A stretch of DNA of 64,000 nucleotides from Larus michahellis (lineage: Eukaryota > Chordata > Aves > Charadriiformes > Laridae). A model generated the notes under the pieces. It was not told the DNA's origin and ran no database searches. It was given only the letters and a program-made list of their open reading frames with translations. Below, piece after piece: positions 50,701 through 64,000 of the stretch; position 1 is the stretch's first letter; the number at the start of each line of letters is the position of its first letter. The translations under genes were made by a program, and so were the position numbers. Location of the stretch: assembly GCF_964199755.1 (NCBI RefSeq), contig NC_133903.1, forward strand, positions 52,939,239-53,003,238, read 5' to 3'.

Positions 50701-53700
50701 GTGGGTTTCAGTAATGGCGTGGCACGGTGAGATAAATTACACCTGATGATGAGGTCCAAGGAGCGGGACGTGTGCTAATAGAGCACTAAATAACCACGGG
50801 AAACATCCTGCACCCAAAGTAGCCCATGGCTGTGCTAAAAGAGTAGAACAAGATAAAACAAATTGTCCTCCCTGTTTGTAATGCCTAGAAATTTACACTG
50901 CACTATTCCAGCACGTACATTCCATACGTACATTAGCAGCTTCATCTCCATTAATTTCTCTTCCTCCTCACTTACCCTGGGACCCAAAAGAAGGAGAGAA
51001 GTAAGAGGTCATTAGAAACTGCAGAGCTCTGAGGATGCTGTGAGCGAGGGGAGCAGGAAGGATAATGGGATGCAGGTCTGGTCACCAGCCTGGCAAATGA
51101 GGTGGCAACTCCAGCAGCACTCAGACACGCAGCTGAAAATGCCCTGCAGCACTGAGAAATTCTGCAGACGCTATGGAGAAAAGGCAGGAGGGCTATCCAG
51201 CGATCGCAGTATGCTCTGCTGCTTTTCCAGGGGGAGGAGGGAGCTTATGCCCGACCTTTACAAACTCTCATCCTACAAGTGAGGCAAATCCCAGCAATTG
51301 AGAATACCCGATTTATAATAATTCTAGGCAAAAAAACATTTTTGCTAGGAAGAAATTAGAAAAAACATGCAAACGGAAATGCTGCTGCGCATAAGAGGGC
51401 ATTGTGGTTGTTCATGGCAGGTCATCCGTGCTATAGAATAATTGGAAAACTCTTGTTAATTGATTTGTATCATTTACGTAGGTCAACATCAGTCATTTTC
51501 ATATTGGCATCGAACTACTGAATCTGGGGCTTCTGTTTATGGCATTTTCTTGGATATGACACATAAATGAGTACCATCCTGTCTGCAAAAGCAGCAACAA
51601 TAGACAACACAACCAGCCCTGTCACAGAATCAAGCACCTTTTAAGAGTAATGAATAGCTTTTGAAAAATGTCATGTAAGCGAGCAACTGATTAAACTTCA
51701 TGACGAAAAGGAACATGGGCTGCTTTGGCTAATAATCACTGTTCACTCTCTCTGTCCAAACCCCAGTCCTTCTTTGGGCCAATGAAGATATATCTGAACA
51801 TATACCTGAAATTAAAGTGATCTAATGCATACCAGTAATTGCTTCCCCTCACTTCCAGCAAGAAGCTATAGATTAACTTGTTAATTCAAAATGTAGCACA
51901 TTGAACAGTCTTCTCTCTGCACGGATGGTTGCAGAAAGCTCAGAAATAAACCAGGACAACACTTGTTATTAAATCTTTAAGATTTCCTAAAGTAAACAAG
52001 AATCTGTGCAGGTGCTCCATGACTTTCTGTTTTAACTTCCTAAAGGCTGTGGACTGAATTTGATGAGGTCAATTCAACAATATATACATTCTCAGCTGTT
52101 TTTTCCTCAAAGAGCTAAGCATCAGGAAGGAAAGATTTACAAAACCATGTGGATTTACAGACACACAATAAAAAGCAAATGCAAAAAGATAACAGACTTA
52201 GATGCTATCTGAACTTAATCCTGGATTCTATGTGTTTGCATTCCTCCCTCAATATACTACAGACCACTATTATGATTTTATTTCTTCTAGACCTAAGAAA
52301 TGTATGGGGAAGAAGGTCATTTAGATGCCTGCACTTGGAGGCTCCTGCAGAGGTGTCTCATAGAACAAGGAGCATTGCTATGTGAAAAAGTTATTTGTTA
52401 GGTGGAGAAGAAGCATTATTACAATCCATTGTTTCCGGGGGCGACAACTTGAGTCCATACCAGTGTCTGTGGCTCAGTTGTGCCATCACACAGAGACCAG
52501 GTACCAGAGTAGACCAGCCGCTCCTGACTGTTGAAGGCAATTGTCAGGGTAGAGCTGAAGTAAAAAGGATTTCTTCACCTTTTGCTGCCGTTTATCGTCC
52601 CATTCATCAGCTCTTTAGGGAGAGATCCAGCCATCTCTAAATGATGCTTATAATTTGCTGGAACGTAGAGTTTAAAGTGCAGAATAACAGAAAGAATTTC
52701 TTTCTGCTAATAAACCAAAGTGATCTGATGACTTAAGGCATGTCAGTAATGTAAGAATTAACAAACCCCAAAATTTCAAACTGGCTAACCAACCGCTCCC
52801 CTCTCCACTGCTCAGAGAATTTATCCCTCAGCCTGCACGCCAGTGCTGAGAATTCTCTAGGCAGAGATTTAACTCGTTTCTGTCCTTTGTGTTGGAAAAA
52901 AAGCAAGCAGGAAGGAACAGCCTGGACTCTTACTGCACATAATCAAAAAAATAAGAAGAGCGCTGGCATTTTCTGGTTTTGTGTCTAAACTTGCAACTGT
53001 TCTGTATACCAGATAGGACTGAAATCAGCATTTAAAAAACAAAATGAAAAAGGTTAAATGTAGTTCTCTCACTGGGTTACTAGCTGTCTGCTGTTTGTGA
53101 AGCAAAGAAGAGGGCTATCTGACTGCTGGTACCGCTGTAAAATTAATCCAGACATAATGTAGTCAGGCTTTGGTTGTCCAATTAAGAGCCTATTTTGCAT
53201 TTAACGAATACTCACTATTTGCTCTACAAATTTGTCCTTTCTCAGAGCATATAACATTTTTAAGGCATAAAACAGGGTGCATAAGGATGGTATGCAAAGG
53301 CTTGGTCTTTTCTCATAACTGATTCAAATGAACAAAACCATCTTCTTTTTCTCCTCCCACCTTCACGTTTCAAGTAAAAACACATCAAAGAACATCACTG
53401 CCAGCCCTCTCTTTCTCCTTCTCTGATCACCTCTCCTTCTGCCCCTAAATACAAGGCCCAGAATCTTGGTTTTTTGATTATCTTCTTGGTTTCAGGGTTA
53501 TCATTTATGATCATCATGATGTAGTAGAGTAACAAGTGCACTTTCAGGCAATATCAAAGCTCCATCATGCTTGCACTCAGGAAGCCTGAGTTTTGACTCC
53601 AATGTAGATAACCCAGTGGACAATGAACAGCAGAAAACATCTGTGGTAGAAATAATCAAGACCCAGACTTGTGTTTTCCCCCAGTGTTCCTGTGCCCTTC

Positions 53701-54226
53701 AGTGCCTCTCTAAGCCAGCATTCCTCCTCCTCTCCCACTCCTGCAGTCCTGTGGAACTGCCCTAGATTGGTCTTGATTTGGTTGGAATAATAACCCAGCA
53801 CTTTGCTGTGACGCCCAACTGCTTCTACTCATCTTCTCTTTGAATCTATATCCCCACAATGGACATTTAAGCCCAGCACCATTCACCAGAGATGCAGAGA
53901 ACAGATGATTTTCTTTCTCTGTGTAACAGTAACTTATCATGGTCCTCTTTAAAACTACTCTTTTGAAAATAGCATCCTGAGTTCCTTGGGTGTCCACAGC
54001 TTTAGGATGCGTGGCTACATCCAGTGGTCTCCACAACAGGGCACATCTGCATGATTTTAGGAAGCACCAGTGTTACCTCTGAAGCTTTTGAAACTACCTC
54101 TAACATCTCAGGCTTTAGCAACATGATCAGCAAATTTTGGAATTCTTCTCTTGAGAATTTCGAAAGCAAAACCTGATTGAATCCAAGTCAGACGCTGCCA
54201 ACAAAACTGTCCCAGTGGAGACATTA
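47761..54226. other. Unique AT-rich DNA, no gene seen
   Basis: No recognised exon, RNA gene or transposon over about 6.5 kb. A TGAGTCAGC word lies at about 50055-50063. A GC-richer patch near 51030-51280 is open on the + strand for 80 codons without resemblance to a family. Confidence 0.4.
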
Positions 54227-54306
54227 AGAATCACAGAATCATAGAATCATAGGGTTGGAAGGGACCTCTGGAGATGATCTAGTCCAACCCCCTGCCAGAG
54301 GAGGGG
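54227..54306 (-). mobile_element. CR1 LINE 3' end, well preserved
   Basis: The + strand text has nearly three octamer units (AGAATCAC, AGAATCAT, AGAATCAT), followed by AGGGTTGGAAGGGACCTCTG, GAGATGATCTAGTCCAACCC and CCTGCCAGAGGAGGG. This is the reverse complement of a standard avian CR1 3' terminus. It is cut off after about 80 bp, the usual 5' truncation. Its close match to the consensus suggests it is younger than the copy at 11421. Confidence 0.92.
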
Positions 54307-54771
54307 GAGAATGTTGCCTCTATTTCCTTTCAGTTAAGAGGAAGATTCAAGCATAACTGTCCACTACATCTTGTACTCTCTGAGCTGGATGGTTTAGAAC
54401 TATACCAATTTTTAGCTGTTTTTTTCTTTTTTTCATGAAGCTTGGAATGCTTATTTGGAGCAAAATTAAATTAAAGTTAATAGAAAGATGGTGTTATGTT
54501 AAAGACAGTGGTACTTAAACAGTGTTTAATTAACCTGCTGAATTGGAACCCGTGGGATGTTGAGAGCAGAGCACAGTACTTAGGAAAGCTCAGCAAGATG
54601 TTTAGTATCGACTACATATACAAATACGTGAGCGAGAACAGCATTACAATAGTGACTGATTAGTAGTTATATTTTAGGGGCAGAAGACAAACACTAGCTG
54701 GAAGCAATATCTCGTCTCTTTAGTTTTAAACTGTTAAATGCATCATCAAGGATTTCTGCCTTTCTCTCCAG
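54307..54771. other. Unique AT-rich DNA
   Basis: No gene or repeat recognised. It ends in a pyrimidine-rich tract leading to CTTTCTCTCCAG, the acceptor of the candidate exon that follows. Confidence 0.4.
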
Positions 54772-54893
54772 CATTGGGCAGCGATGGAGACTAAATGGAT
54801 CATTGATCTGTTTCAATATTGAAAATTGGCCCAGGATATGAAGACTGCCCTTTTGCTGAGGGAAACATCTCAACACCTTATCTGCACAAGAAG
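54772..54893 (+). ncRNA. Candidate non-coding exon (strong splice sites)
   Basis: The 122-bp segment is preceded by a good acceptor (TTTCTGCCTTTCTCTCCAG) and followed by a near-perfect donor (AAG|GTAAGTG). All three forward frames contain stop codons, so it could only be an untranslated or lncRNA exon. The opposite strand carries a 98-codon frame across 54694-54990, which is unrecognised. No partner exon was identified, and good splice-site pairs occur by chance in a window this size. Confidence 0.15.
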
Positions 54894-57800
54894 GTAAGTG
54901 AATTTCAAGCCCTGCTTGGTAACCACATACACTGAGACAAAACTTAATTTTCCACCCCCCTTTTTCATATATCTTGGTTTTCTCCCCCATTTGTCTCTGG
55001 AAATTTCTGAATTCATCTCTTCAGCTTTATGAATCGGACCTTAGAGGGCAAGAGGATGAAACCTTGATGATTTAAATTAACCCTTTGATATTGCAGCTGC
55101 TGCTAGAAAGCAGAGCAGACCTTATCTCTCGAGTTGCCAGTCATTTTGTGATATTTGCCTAAAATAAAAAAAAAAAAGTCTGCTAGTAACAGTAGAATCC
55201 AATTAAAAATTCATTTATAAATTCATTGCAAACAGGGAGATGACAGGGAAATGGTTAAGCAGATCAGTGTTGGTCATACAAACTGGAACATTCTTACAAT
55301 TTCTCCATGAATATCTAAAAACGAACATTTTCTCTGCACCTTCTCTCTGAAATATGTCCTGAGGGTTTCTAATTGATTCATAAGCCTGTGCCAGCTTTCT
55401 TCCCAAATAGGCAAGATCACTTACCTCAAAATTTAGGAAGTATAAAATCATTATCTACACCATTTAAAAATATACTTCTCTTTCCCTGCTTTGATACCTT
55501 ATTCCTCCTGTCCTCATCTCTTGCTCTTTTGCAGGGTAATAGCAATCAGATACCCAAAAAACCTGTTCTAAACCCTTTCCTTTGTCTTGTGCATCCCCTT
55601 CTCCCCCGCCACGGTTTAGCATTCTGCACTTGGAGCAGAATTCTCCCCTAGCTACATATTCTAATACGCCCTGATCTTTCCATTTCTAAATCTGATCCCA
55701 ACTGGAAACAAAAGCAATTTTACAAATAATAGGAAAGCCTGAGGTTTGGTATGGAAAAACTGAAACGGGCAAGGGGAAGATGTGATCTTTCTGTGATGCA
55801 AATAATGTTCTGCATTAAATGCGTAACCAAAAATAAAGCTCCCTGAGGTATATTTGCTAGTTCAGACAAGAAGGAACATCTTTAGCATATAAACAGGGAG
55901 TGTAGATTGAAATATTTCTCTGTATGAAAATAACCAAGGATATAATTAGAATCTTTCTTGGGCTCGATTGTATTTTTCTAAATAGTTCGACTTTCTGCTG
56001 TTTGCATTGAAAATATTGGTATTGGGGTATTTGCACAAAGGTAGCACTGTGTACAATCAACCATAAAACGTAACTGGGGGAAACGTTAAACACTTTAAAT
56101 GCCTTAAACATGCAAATGTAAGAAAGTTATAGTAAAAACTGAAAATCAAGGCCAATTCTCCTCTCATCTGGTTTGCATCTAATAACGCAGACGTCCAAAA
56201 CCAGCATGAGAGTTTGGTAATAGGTGGGCTGAGATTCCCAAAGGGCAAAACGCACATTAAACCTAAGCTCATATTTTTAGCCCTTTGTTAGATACCCTGG
56301 ACTTCTAAAGTAAAAATCACCAATTTAATTTCACTGAATTTTAATAGAGATAATTCATTGACCAATTTAGGGGAAGAGCTGGTTTAATAAATAAATATAT
56401 ATTGGTGTTTATCTTACTGTAAGGCCAATGTTCCTAAGTTTGATGAGTACAGCTGAATCATGTGAAGTTACATGACTTGCTGGACTGGAGAACAAAAGAG
56501 AACAACACGGCTGTACTGTCAGGACTACTTTGTTTGATTCTGTAGGCAACTGAATTTCACCGGTAAGGCTTGGAGAAAGCTAATACCCAGCCAGGGGACT
56601 TCCAGCACCTCTCAGTCAGGACCTTTGGAATCTCAGTCTATAACTGCATTTCTCAGGGCTGGAGGATCAATGTAGCCTGTTACCTACAGATCTTGGACAC
56701 CTACCAAAGCAATGAGCCCACCCTGCTGTGTTTTCCTCAGAGGCGATCTGTTTGTATGAGATCTGAGAGAACTTAATGGTCTGTCAGATTTAGTTGAAAT
56801 TAGTTAAGTGCTTCAAAAGTTTTCAAAGAAAGACCAATAGATAATGCATACAGATAGAGAGATCCAACACGCCTCATTTCCCTAGAAGATAAGACTAAGA
56901 ATTGAAGTCTCTAGCCTTTCTGATTGGAGTCAGCCCCAGATCTAGCAAGGAAGAACCCAGAAAATTAGTCTACAAAAAGAGGCAAAACAACAGCTCGGAA
57001 GTATGACTTGTCACAGTCAACTCATTCACAGTCTAGCCCAGACAGCCGGAGCTGATCATTTAAATTCCAACACTTTTGAGTGTTTAATTCTTCAAATAAT
57101 GAAGAAGGTTGCGAGTCACGGTTCTGTGCAATTCAGTCCGAGTCAGTCTGGTGCAAGAATAGCCTGTCAGTCCGAAAGGACAAACACCCAAAATAGTTTC
57201 TGACAGTCCCACACTCAGTTCCATCAAGACAAAATGAGCAGGAGGAGACCAGTGAGTCCCCAGCACAATCAGTCATATTTTGACTCCTGTGAGCAGCTGA
57301 GCAGTAACTCACCTGGGCAAAGGTTATCTGGGGACATGAAATTTTGCTGATTGATGCAGGGATCTTATAGGGAACTATATTCACACGCTAACCTTCAATT
57401 TTGGAGAAACCTTTTACAATTTATGTGTTGGCTTTTTTAAACAAGGTTACTGACTGTACACATAAGCAAGGTGGCATTACTATCTCATATATTTATATTA
57501 GATAGGTGCAATGTTCAGCCTGTCGATGCAGATTGTGTGTTCTGCATTATGGTAAGAAAGAGGCTTTTATCTTAACCATGTTACTTATAAAAAATCAGTG
57601 TCGTCAAAGACAACATATAGATCATGAAGGACATAAATATTATTAAAAATATTTTTTAAAGAAAAATAGAGTGTGGGTAGTGGTATCTAAATTGAAATGC
57701 TTGTTGCTAGGTAAATATACGTAAATGTAGAGGAGACTTCTATCAGTTTTGCTGTAAGAGAGACAGGTATTACAGTACTGCTGGAATTTCTTACACCATT

Positions 57801-58646
57801 TCCAGCTGCCTGGTGCTGGCCGCTGCCAGGGAGAGGATTCTGGGCGAGAATGAAGACTGAGCTGAGCAAGTACTGACAGTTCCTGTACTCCAGCACTCAG
57901 ACTTCAGAGGTTTAAAAAAAAATAAATACTCCTTAAACCACTTGGTTTTCCTTGATGCATATTCCCCACTCAAAATACCTGTCTCATCATCTGTCTCGCG
58001 CCAAAGCATATCCTGCCATTTCCTCATTAAAATAAAAAGTAGAATAATGAATGAGTAAATTCAGTTAATACATATTCAGCCCATTTGCTCAACAAGGCCC
58101 GTAGATTCTGACATTACATCAATTTAATTCAGCTATGGGTCAGATACATGGGACTCGGATGTGTGTCTTTATTTTAATTCAGATGTAGCAAGCACCCTTT
58201 GCTGAAAGAAACTCCTCCTGCAACATGTCAGCAGGAGACAATGTATTCAGCTCCATAATTATGTACTTCGGTACAATCACATAGCATTATATACAAAATC
58301 ACCACACTGCTGAAAAAAAGCCCGAAATGCTAATTAGTTCACAAATTAACATTGATTTGATTTAATGTTGAATAAGGGTTTGCAGCTTATACTTGTGAGA
58401 TAACTTCACTTTCAGGCATGCTCAGACTGTACCAGGTGCGCAGTGGGTTCATTATCTATGTATAAAGAGGTATGACTTACTCAAAATAAAATCAAGCACA
58501 GAGACTCTAGCACAATGTCATCCAGCAATGCAATACCCTTTGGGACTGCGCTACCACGTAAAAGCAGAGCGTAACAATCACCTGTCTTTGTGCTGCATCA
58601 TGCTGGGGAAAAGCGAGCTGATCGCATTTCCAGTATAGTGCCCTTT
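54894..58646. other. Unique AT-rich DNA, no gene seen
   Basis: No recognised exon, repeat or RNA gene. Isolated perfect octamers ATGCAAAT occur near 55796 and 56111. The stretch 58060-58400 is complex, non-repetitive text with several TTAAT/ATTAA words. Confidence 0.4.
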
Positions 58647-58673
58647 CCTGTCACTGATGTCAGTACTGACAGG
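58647..58673. promoter_or_regulatory. Inverted CCTGTCA/TGACAGG pair
   Basis: CCTGTCA (58647-58653) and TGACAGG (58667-58673) are perfect inverted 7-mers, and each contains the TGACAG core bound by MEIS/TGIF/PKNOX proteins. A further GATGTCA lies between them. The right arm runs into CAGGTG, an E-box/ZEB-type word, and the bases CAG|GTGAGA also mimic a splice donor. Binding is inference. Confidence 0.35.
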
Positions 58674-61600
58674 TGAGAATCAAAATAATAATGCATATTC
58701 TAATAACATTTTGCACTCCTAAGGCATCTTCATGGAAATAACTCAGCTTTCAAAGAGCACCTATGATTTCAGTCCCAAACCGCTCCCATGCAGGCAGGGA
58801 AATAATGCCCTCCCCATTCTGGCCTAATTCTGTTCATTCACGGGGTGTTTTGACATTGACTGAAACACGGCGATGGTTTCACCCAGGGAAAATGAAGCAG
58901 AGGAGAGTTTCAAAGGAGAATTTTTAAAGGGAACTCTTGGAGCTGGGACACAGAATATGAACATTAATACCGGCTGCTCCAGCATCTGAACAGAGGCAAT
59001 GCTGATGATTTCAGCTCCTGCTGCTGGAGTTCTGAATCCAGCCATGCACACAGGTCACCTCAATTCCGAACGGGGCTGTGAGAGGAGTTAATGGGGCTGG
59101 CAGCTGCCAGTCCTTCAGTCCTGCTAGTACCAAATGCAAGCTTGCCCCTTTGGATCCAGTGCACGCGAGCACTGAAAGAGAAGTCAAGCAGGCTGTGCAC
59201 AGTTCATTAAGTGGGTGACCACTGTTTAACAAGAAGAACGCGCTCTGATCCAGGAAGGGGCAAGACATCAGAAGTGCCACTTTCTGTCAATGGGGAAGGA
59301 AGGTCCCTCCATGTGCTCGTTATTGCAATCGCTCTGACTACTTAGAGGGAAAATATTGCAGAAGAAGAAGCTGTAGTTAAGGAAAAACTTATCCTTTGGA
59401 CATGCCTATGCTGCCAAAGGAAGCAAGAGGATGCTTTCTTAAAGGTGGTGGCCTGGAGAGGCCAAGACAATGGCACGTGGAGATAAGAGTCAAAACAGAC
59501 CAGACAATTGAATTGTTCATGCTGGTGAAGGGTGGTGCAGGAGTAGAAGATGCCACAGCTAAAGGGGAAGCAGAAGATGGAGACTGACTGAGCTGGGCAA
59601 AGCAGCATCAATTTGTTTGATGCCAACTTCCAATATGACTTGAGGCAGAGAAAATACTCTTTTAGGACACCTTGGCAGGGGAGTGAGAAACTAATGTATT
59701 TATCTTCTAGATCAAGGAACAGGCATAGCTGTAGAGAAGCAAATGAATATATAACTCAAATGATCCGTTTCTAAGATTCCAAGAGCTCCTTATCCTTTTC
59801 TTAGTATTTGCATTATCTTCTTTTGTGTAGCTTATAAGTGTGAATACCTATAAGCCTATCCCGTAACATTCAGGTCCATTTCCAAAGCTACAACAGCAAC
59901 CAAAACAGCCTGCAGACAGAAGTTTTGGCAAGCGCCAGGGAATGGGGAGCTAGAACAGGTCCGTGTCCCAAAGGGATGAGCTGTAGGGTAAGCAGTACGC
60001 TAAGGGACACTGCCTTCCCTTCTCAGAACTACAGAGAAGACCCGCAGATCCCAGAGGATCAGGAGCAGGCTTTCTAATAACTATTGTCTTCACCCTAACC
60101 TTAGGGGCCCTACTCTCCTGAAGGACTGAAAGGTTTTAGTCTGTGTGCTTGATAAGACTCATACATTCTGCGGTCTGGGTACAGAGAACAAGCACCATCC
60201 ACTGACCAGCAACCTGCATCCCTCCTTCTATTCCTTATCCATGTTGTGCTCCCTCCACAACACAAGTATCCCAATGGAAAACAGAAGATCGTGCTGACAA
60301 GTAAAAGAAAGCAAATACCAGATTTAGAAGGATATATAATGATATTATTTGGCTTAACCTGAAAATATACACTAAACACAAATATTGTGGTTTTAAATCC
60401 TACTTGAAAACATGCTTCCTTATTTCTCAATGCTAACTTGACACTTATCAAGAAAACATGGACTGGGTATAAAAATATATTCAGTACAACAGAGCAAATG
60501 TTAAAATCAGGACAAAAGAATCCAGGGATAAATTTGTATTTGCTGGGATGAGAATCTAGATGCAAAATAAGTCTGACATTTTTTGCTATTCACAGCTGAG
60601 GATTAATTTTATTAAATAATTTCGCAGTTTTCTGGTTCACTGAGCGCATATTTTCTGATGACTCCCCAAGACGGAAAGTATTTTGTATCTAGGAACTTAC
60701 ACCAATACATTGCTTCATTCAAGCAGCACTTGACTTGCAATACACTTATTCTGTTATAGTTCATTTTTTTCACCCTGTTTGGTTCAATCTCTTCTGCATT
60801 TGCTTGACCTAGTCAACTATTCAGCTCACATATACCATACTGCACATAATGTAATTGTTGAGTGCCACAAATGAATACCTACAAGAGACCACCCCCAAAA
60901 CTACATAAAAGAGGGGAAGTCATTATTAAAAAGGTTAATCTTCTCAACTGCTGCTATCAGTTTGAATAGATAAACTCAGGACCTCCTTTTGTTTCTTTTA
61001 TGCAAAATGTCAGCTTCTGTAGACTGTTGCCCTCTATGCCCCACACTAAACATGTTACGATTGCATTATCATAAAGCGTTATGTAAAATAAAGTGAGATT
61101 AACTTTCAATTATTTGGGTCAAAAATTATTCCAAATTGAAACTCATTCCCCTGCAGTGAATCAGGTCAAAGAATAAAAGCTCTCAAAAGCAGGATTTAAG
61201 ACCTTGCACTGACCTGCAGACAGTGTCTTCACAATTTGTGACCAGCATCATGGCTTACAGATGGCTCAGCCTATATGAGGCTGGCTGCCACCTTAATGCA
61301 TGCATAACCTCTTACCCTGAGAGAATTTCACATACCACTCCCATTTTCAACAAAAAGCAGCTCCATACCATTGGCAGGAACTGGAAGGCATCTGATTTTT
61401 TCATTTGCTACGCACTAAATATAATTGCTAATGCAGTAGTAGCTGTTGCATTAATAAACCAAATCAACCGATTAGAGAAACCTCTTCACTCTCTTCTCTC
61501 CTAACCCTACTGCAATGAGTCATTCCTTTAAGGGTGATCTACAGTTGTATTTTCTGCCAACAGACTCAGGACTTCAGGAACTGTTATTTACTGGATGGTC

Positions 61601-64000
61601 ACTGGAGATTTAGAAGTGAAATAACCTTGGCTCTGATTCTATATGTGCAGCACACGGCTAGATTTACTTCGAATAAAACAATACACTTACCAACCACTGA
61701 GTATGATTTTCAACATAGAATAACAAATTTGACATTAAAATATATGTACATCTGGCACGGAGCAAACACGCAGGATCCCAGTCACTTTAACTGGTGTGAA
61801 TCACCAGCCCGGCACCCAGCTCTCCTGGAGATAAATCAGTAACAATAAGCTGGCAGCAGCGTATGCCAGTTATCTACTGAAGCAGCCATTAGAAGGGGAA
61901 CGCGCTGTATTCTCTGAACTGCACTGTCAGTCCAGCCTAGGACCAATTCTGCTCGGCAGCCTCAGTAAAGGCAGTGGGAGCTGTACAAAGGCAGCTCACA
62001 GAACAGTTCATCGGCTGGAAACTACCTCCCTTTGCCTCCACCGCAGAGAAAAGAACTGCAACTCGGCACATCGCTAATAATAAAGGTGGGGTGGGGGAAA
62101 GGTTGCGGTTTTTTTCTGGCAGATGCTTAACTTAACCCAGATTTCCTCAGACAAGTGCTACAGCTTTTCTGGAGTGTTGGTTACCACAAATTGGGAAGTG
62201 AGAAAAGGAAACAGACATTTTAACGTGCTTGGCCCTTCAATCCTCCAGGAGAAAAAAGCCCTGACACATACTGTCCTCTGGTTGGAATTTAACTTGTGAT
62301 CCTGGAATAAGGGCAATACATTAGCAATGCCATTCAAATTACTGGTGGACAGTAATCTGCGTTAGTGCACTCCGCTCACGAGGAACAGCAGCAGCACATC
62401 GCTGTGCTAGCAGGAAGACAGAACAGCCTTTAATTCTTGCAGAAGGGGCTCTTCTCGAGGCAGAAAGAGGTCAATCATGGGACAGAGCACAAAAGAGCTT
62501 GTATTCACACAGCTGTAACTCTCAGGGGCACTAGGTGCCTTAACCTTCACCAGGTGCATTTCCCAGTTAGTCTGCAGTTACATGGTAAACACAATTTTGA
62601 AGAAGTAAGACTTAAAGGAGTCCAGTATTTGTGAAAAGAGCTTGGTTCTGTCAGCGTGGCTGCATCACCCTTTTGTCCTCCGACTGGCATTCCACATACA
62701 AAGCCCCAAGAAACACTTCTCGAACTGAAGAATTAATAAGACTGCTGGCATTTTTAAATGTCAGTCAGTTTTTACACAAGCTCTCTGCCTGTGGAAAAAT
62801 GGGAGAGTCACAATCCATAATTGTCCAGCAGGAGTGTCTCTTTTTAATGAAAATGTTGAGGATTCATTTAGAGGATCCTCTGGAACGGACATCTCTTGCT
62901 CTGCTGTCTGGGGGTTGCCCCCAGAGCTCCTCTCCAGCATCAGCAGGGATGTCAGCTGAGACAGATGATAAGATTAAATGCTATCCTCCTCCCAGGGTAG
63001 GCATCAGCATCCTCACCTCCCTGGGGAGACTCAGCAATGAGAGTGCAAGGATCTCCAGGGCTAAGGAAACAAGGAGGTCAGTGACTTCTCCCTGACAAAT
63101 ATCTGCCTTGGAGACAGGACTACATGTATGTGCTGCTGCCCCTTGTTCCAGTGCTGGGCAGGGCAGGTGCTGAGAGCAAATGTGCTTTTACTGCTTACCC
63201 AAATGTTGTGGGAATGGTAAAGAGAAAAGGGGAGGGTAAATTTTGTCTGGCCTTTAAGTCTCAACTTGAATTTAGTGTACCAAAATTCTAGGTATGATGC
63301 AAGGAGGCAAGACGTACAGCTCCTCTTAACCCCAACTAAATTCATGCTTCTAAACGCCCATATATTTTTAAAAAATTCACTCATGTTTAAAAAAAAATAC
63401 TATCTGATAATTGCAGGTGCTTACTATTAGTTTTCTCATAGAATCCTTCTTAAAGTCACATCATCAGCAAAGCTCTCAAAGCAGCCTGTCAGATTATGCC
63501 TTACTCCTGCAGAGAGACACATTATCAAAATAATCTAACCTTTTAATTCCTCCTGTATTCATTTTTCAAAAATGCAGCAAGGACAAAAAACAGACAAACA
63601 GCAAGAAACGGCAAGCATCGTCCAAGCTCATGGCAAATATGGACACAGATTAGCAAATCAAAAAATGTCTATAACAGAGTCAGGACATTTAAAAGTAAAT
63701 ATGTATTCAAAGTCAGTTCAGACTCTGCAGCTAATCCTACAGCCACAGGGGGTCCCTACCTGAGTAGGGATGTGCTGATCTTGATTGCTCCCGTGACCTT
63801 TCCTGCCTGCGCTCCAGTGCCACATGGTGAGCAGAACAAGCTGCTTTTGCGCCGCATGAAAGCTGCAGGGTTAACCCTGGAGGCAATCAACACATTTCAT
63901 CCTTGGCATGACTGCAATGGAGTATATCACATGCTACCACCGGTTATCACGAAACCCTCTCCAGTTCCTAATTTACATATGCACAAATTAATGATCCTTA
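58674..64000. other. Unique DNA to the right edge, no gene seen
   Basis: No recognised exon, repeat or RNA gene. The longest frames (151 codons minus at 60110-60565; 154 codons + at 62631-63095) have no domain, signal peptide plus mature pattern, or family resemblance, and lack matching splice context. Confidence 0.4.

Noticed and set aside
60110..60565. 151-codon minus-strand frame with hydrophobic stretches
   Set aside because: Hydrophobic residues come from reading A-rich DNA in reverse (T-rich codons for Phe, Ile, Leu); no topology or family is recognisable.
62631..63095. 154-codon + strand open frame near the right edge
   Set aside because: No domain or family resemblance and an ordinary non-coding composition; no supporting splice sites.

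Overview
The window looks like avian nuclear DNA, most likely from a neoavian bird. The main evidence is several CR1 LINE 3' ends carrying the ATTCTATG octamer tail, and one solo ERV LTR that starts TGTCCTGGTTTGA, ends CCAAAACCATGACA and is flanked by a 5-bp target duplication. I found no prokaryotic gene, rRNA, tRNA, CRISPR array or recognisable full-length protein. Nearly all open frames are short chance frames in non-coding DNA. The species call is inference from repeat families remembered, not searched.

The focal point is a CpG island at about 22.03-23.24 kb, the only strongly GC-rich block. It is best read as the promoter and first exon of a gene running leftward on the minus strand. A strong minus-strand donor (CAG|GTAGGA) lies at 22566-22568, preceded by a short ATG frame (MSGSAAGSGAGC...). 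The + strand of the left 22 kb has more A than T, as expected when the minus strand is the sense strand of a long intron. The gene is not identified, and no later exon could be named. A weak + strand donor at 23378 leaves room for a divergent transcript.

Layout: 0-22 kb is probably first-intron sequence with one solo LTR (1383-2105), an isolated G-quadruplex motif, long A-tracts and an eroded CR1 piece. 22-23.2 kb is the CpG island. 23.2-64 kb is AT-rich flanking DNA with few repeats. It holds a motif-dense candidate enhancer at 28.2-28.6 kb, an (ATT)18 microsatellite, four CR1 fragments (one with an inversion that fits twin priming), two good inverted repeats and a splice-site-bounded non-coding segment at 54.8 kb. 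Low repeat content around one CpG island, with clusters of homeodomain, POU, SOX and MEIS-type motifs, suggests a developmental regulatory landscape. That is inference and needs cross-species alignment.

No previously undescribed multi-gene system was found. The items most worth checking are the SOX-POU motif cluster at 28.25-28.55 kb, the rearranged CR1 at 40.73-41.08 kb and the quasi-palindrome at 38.41-38.45 kb.
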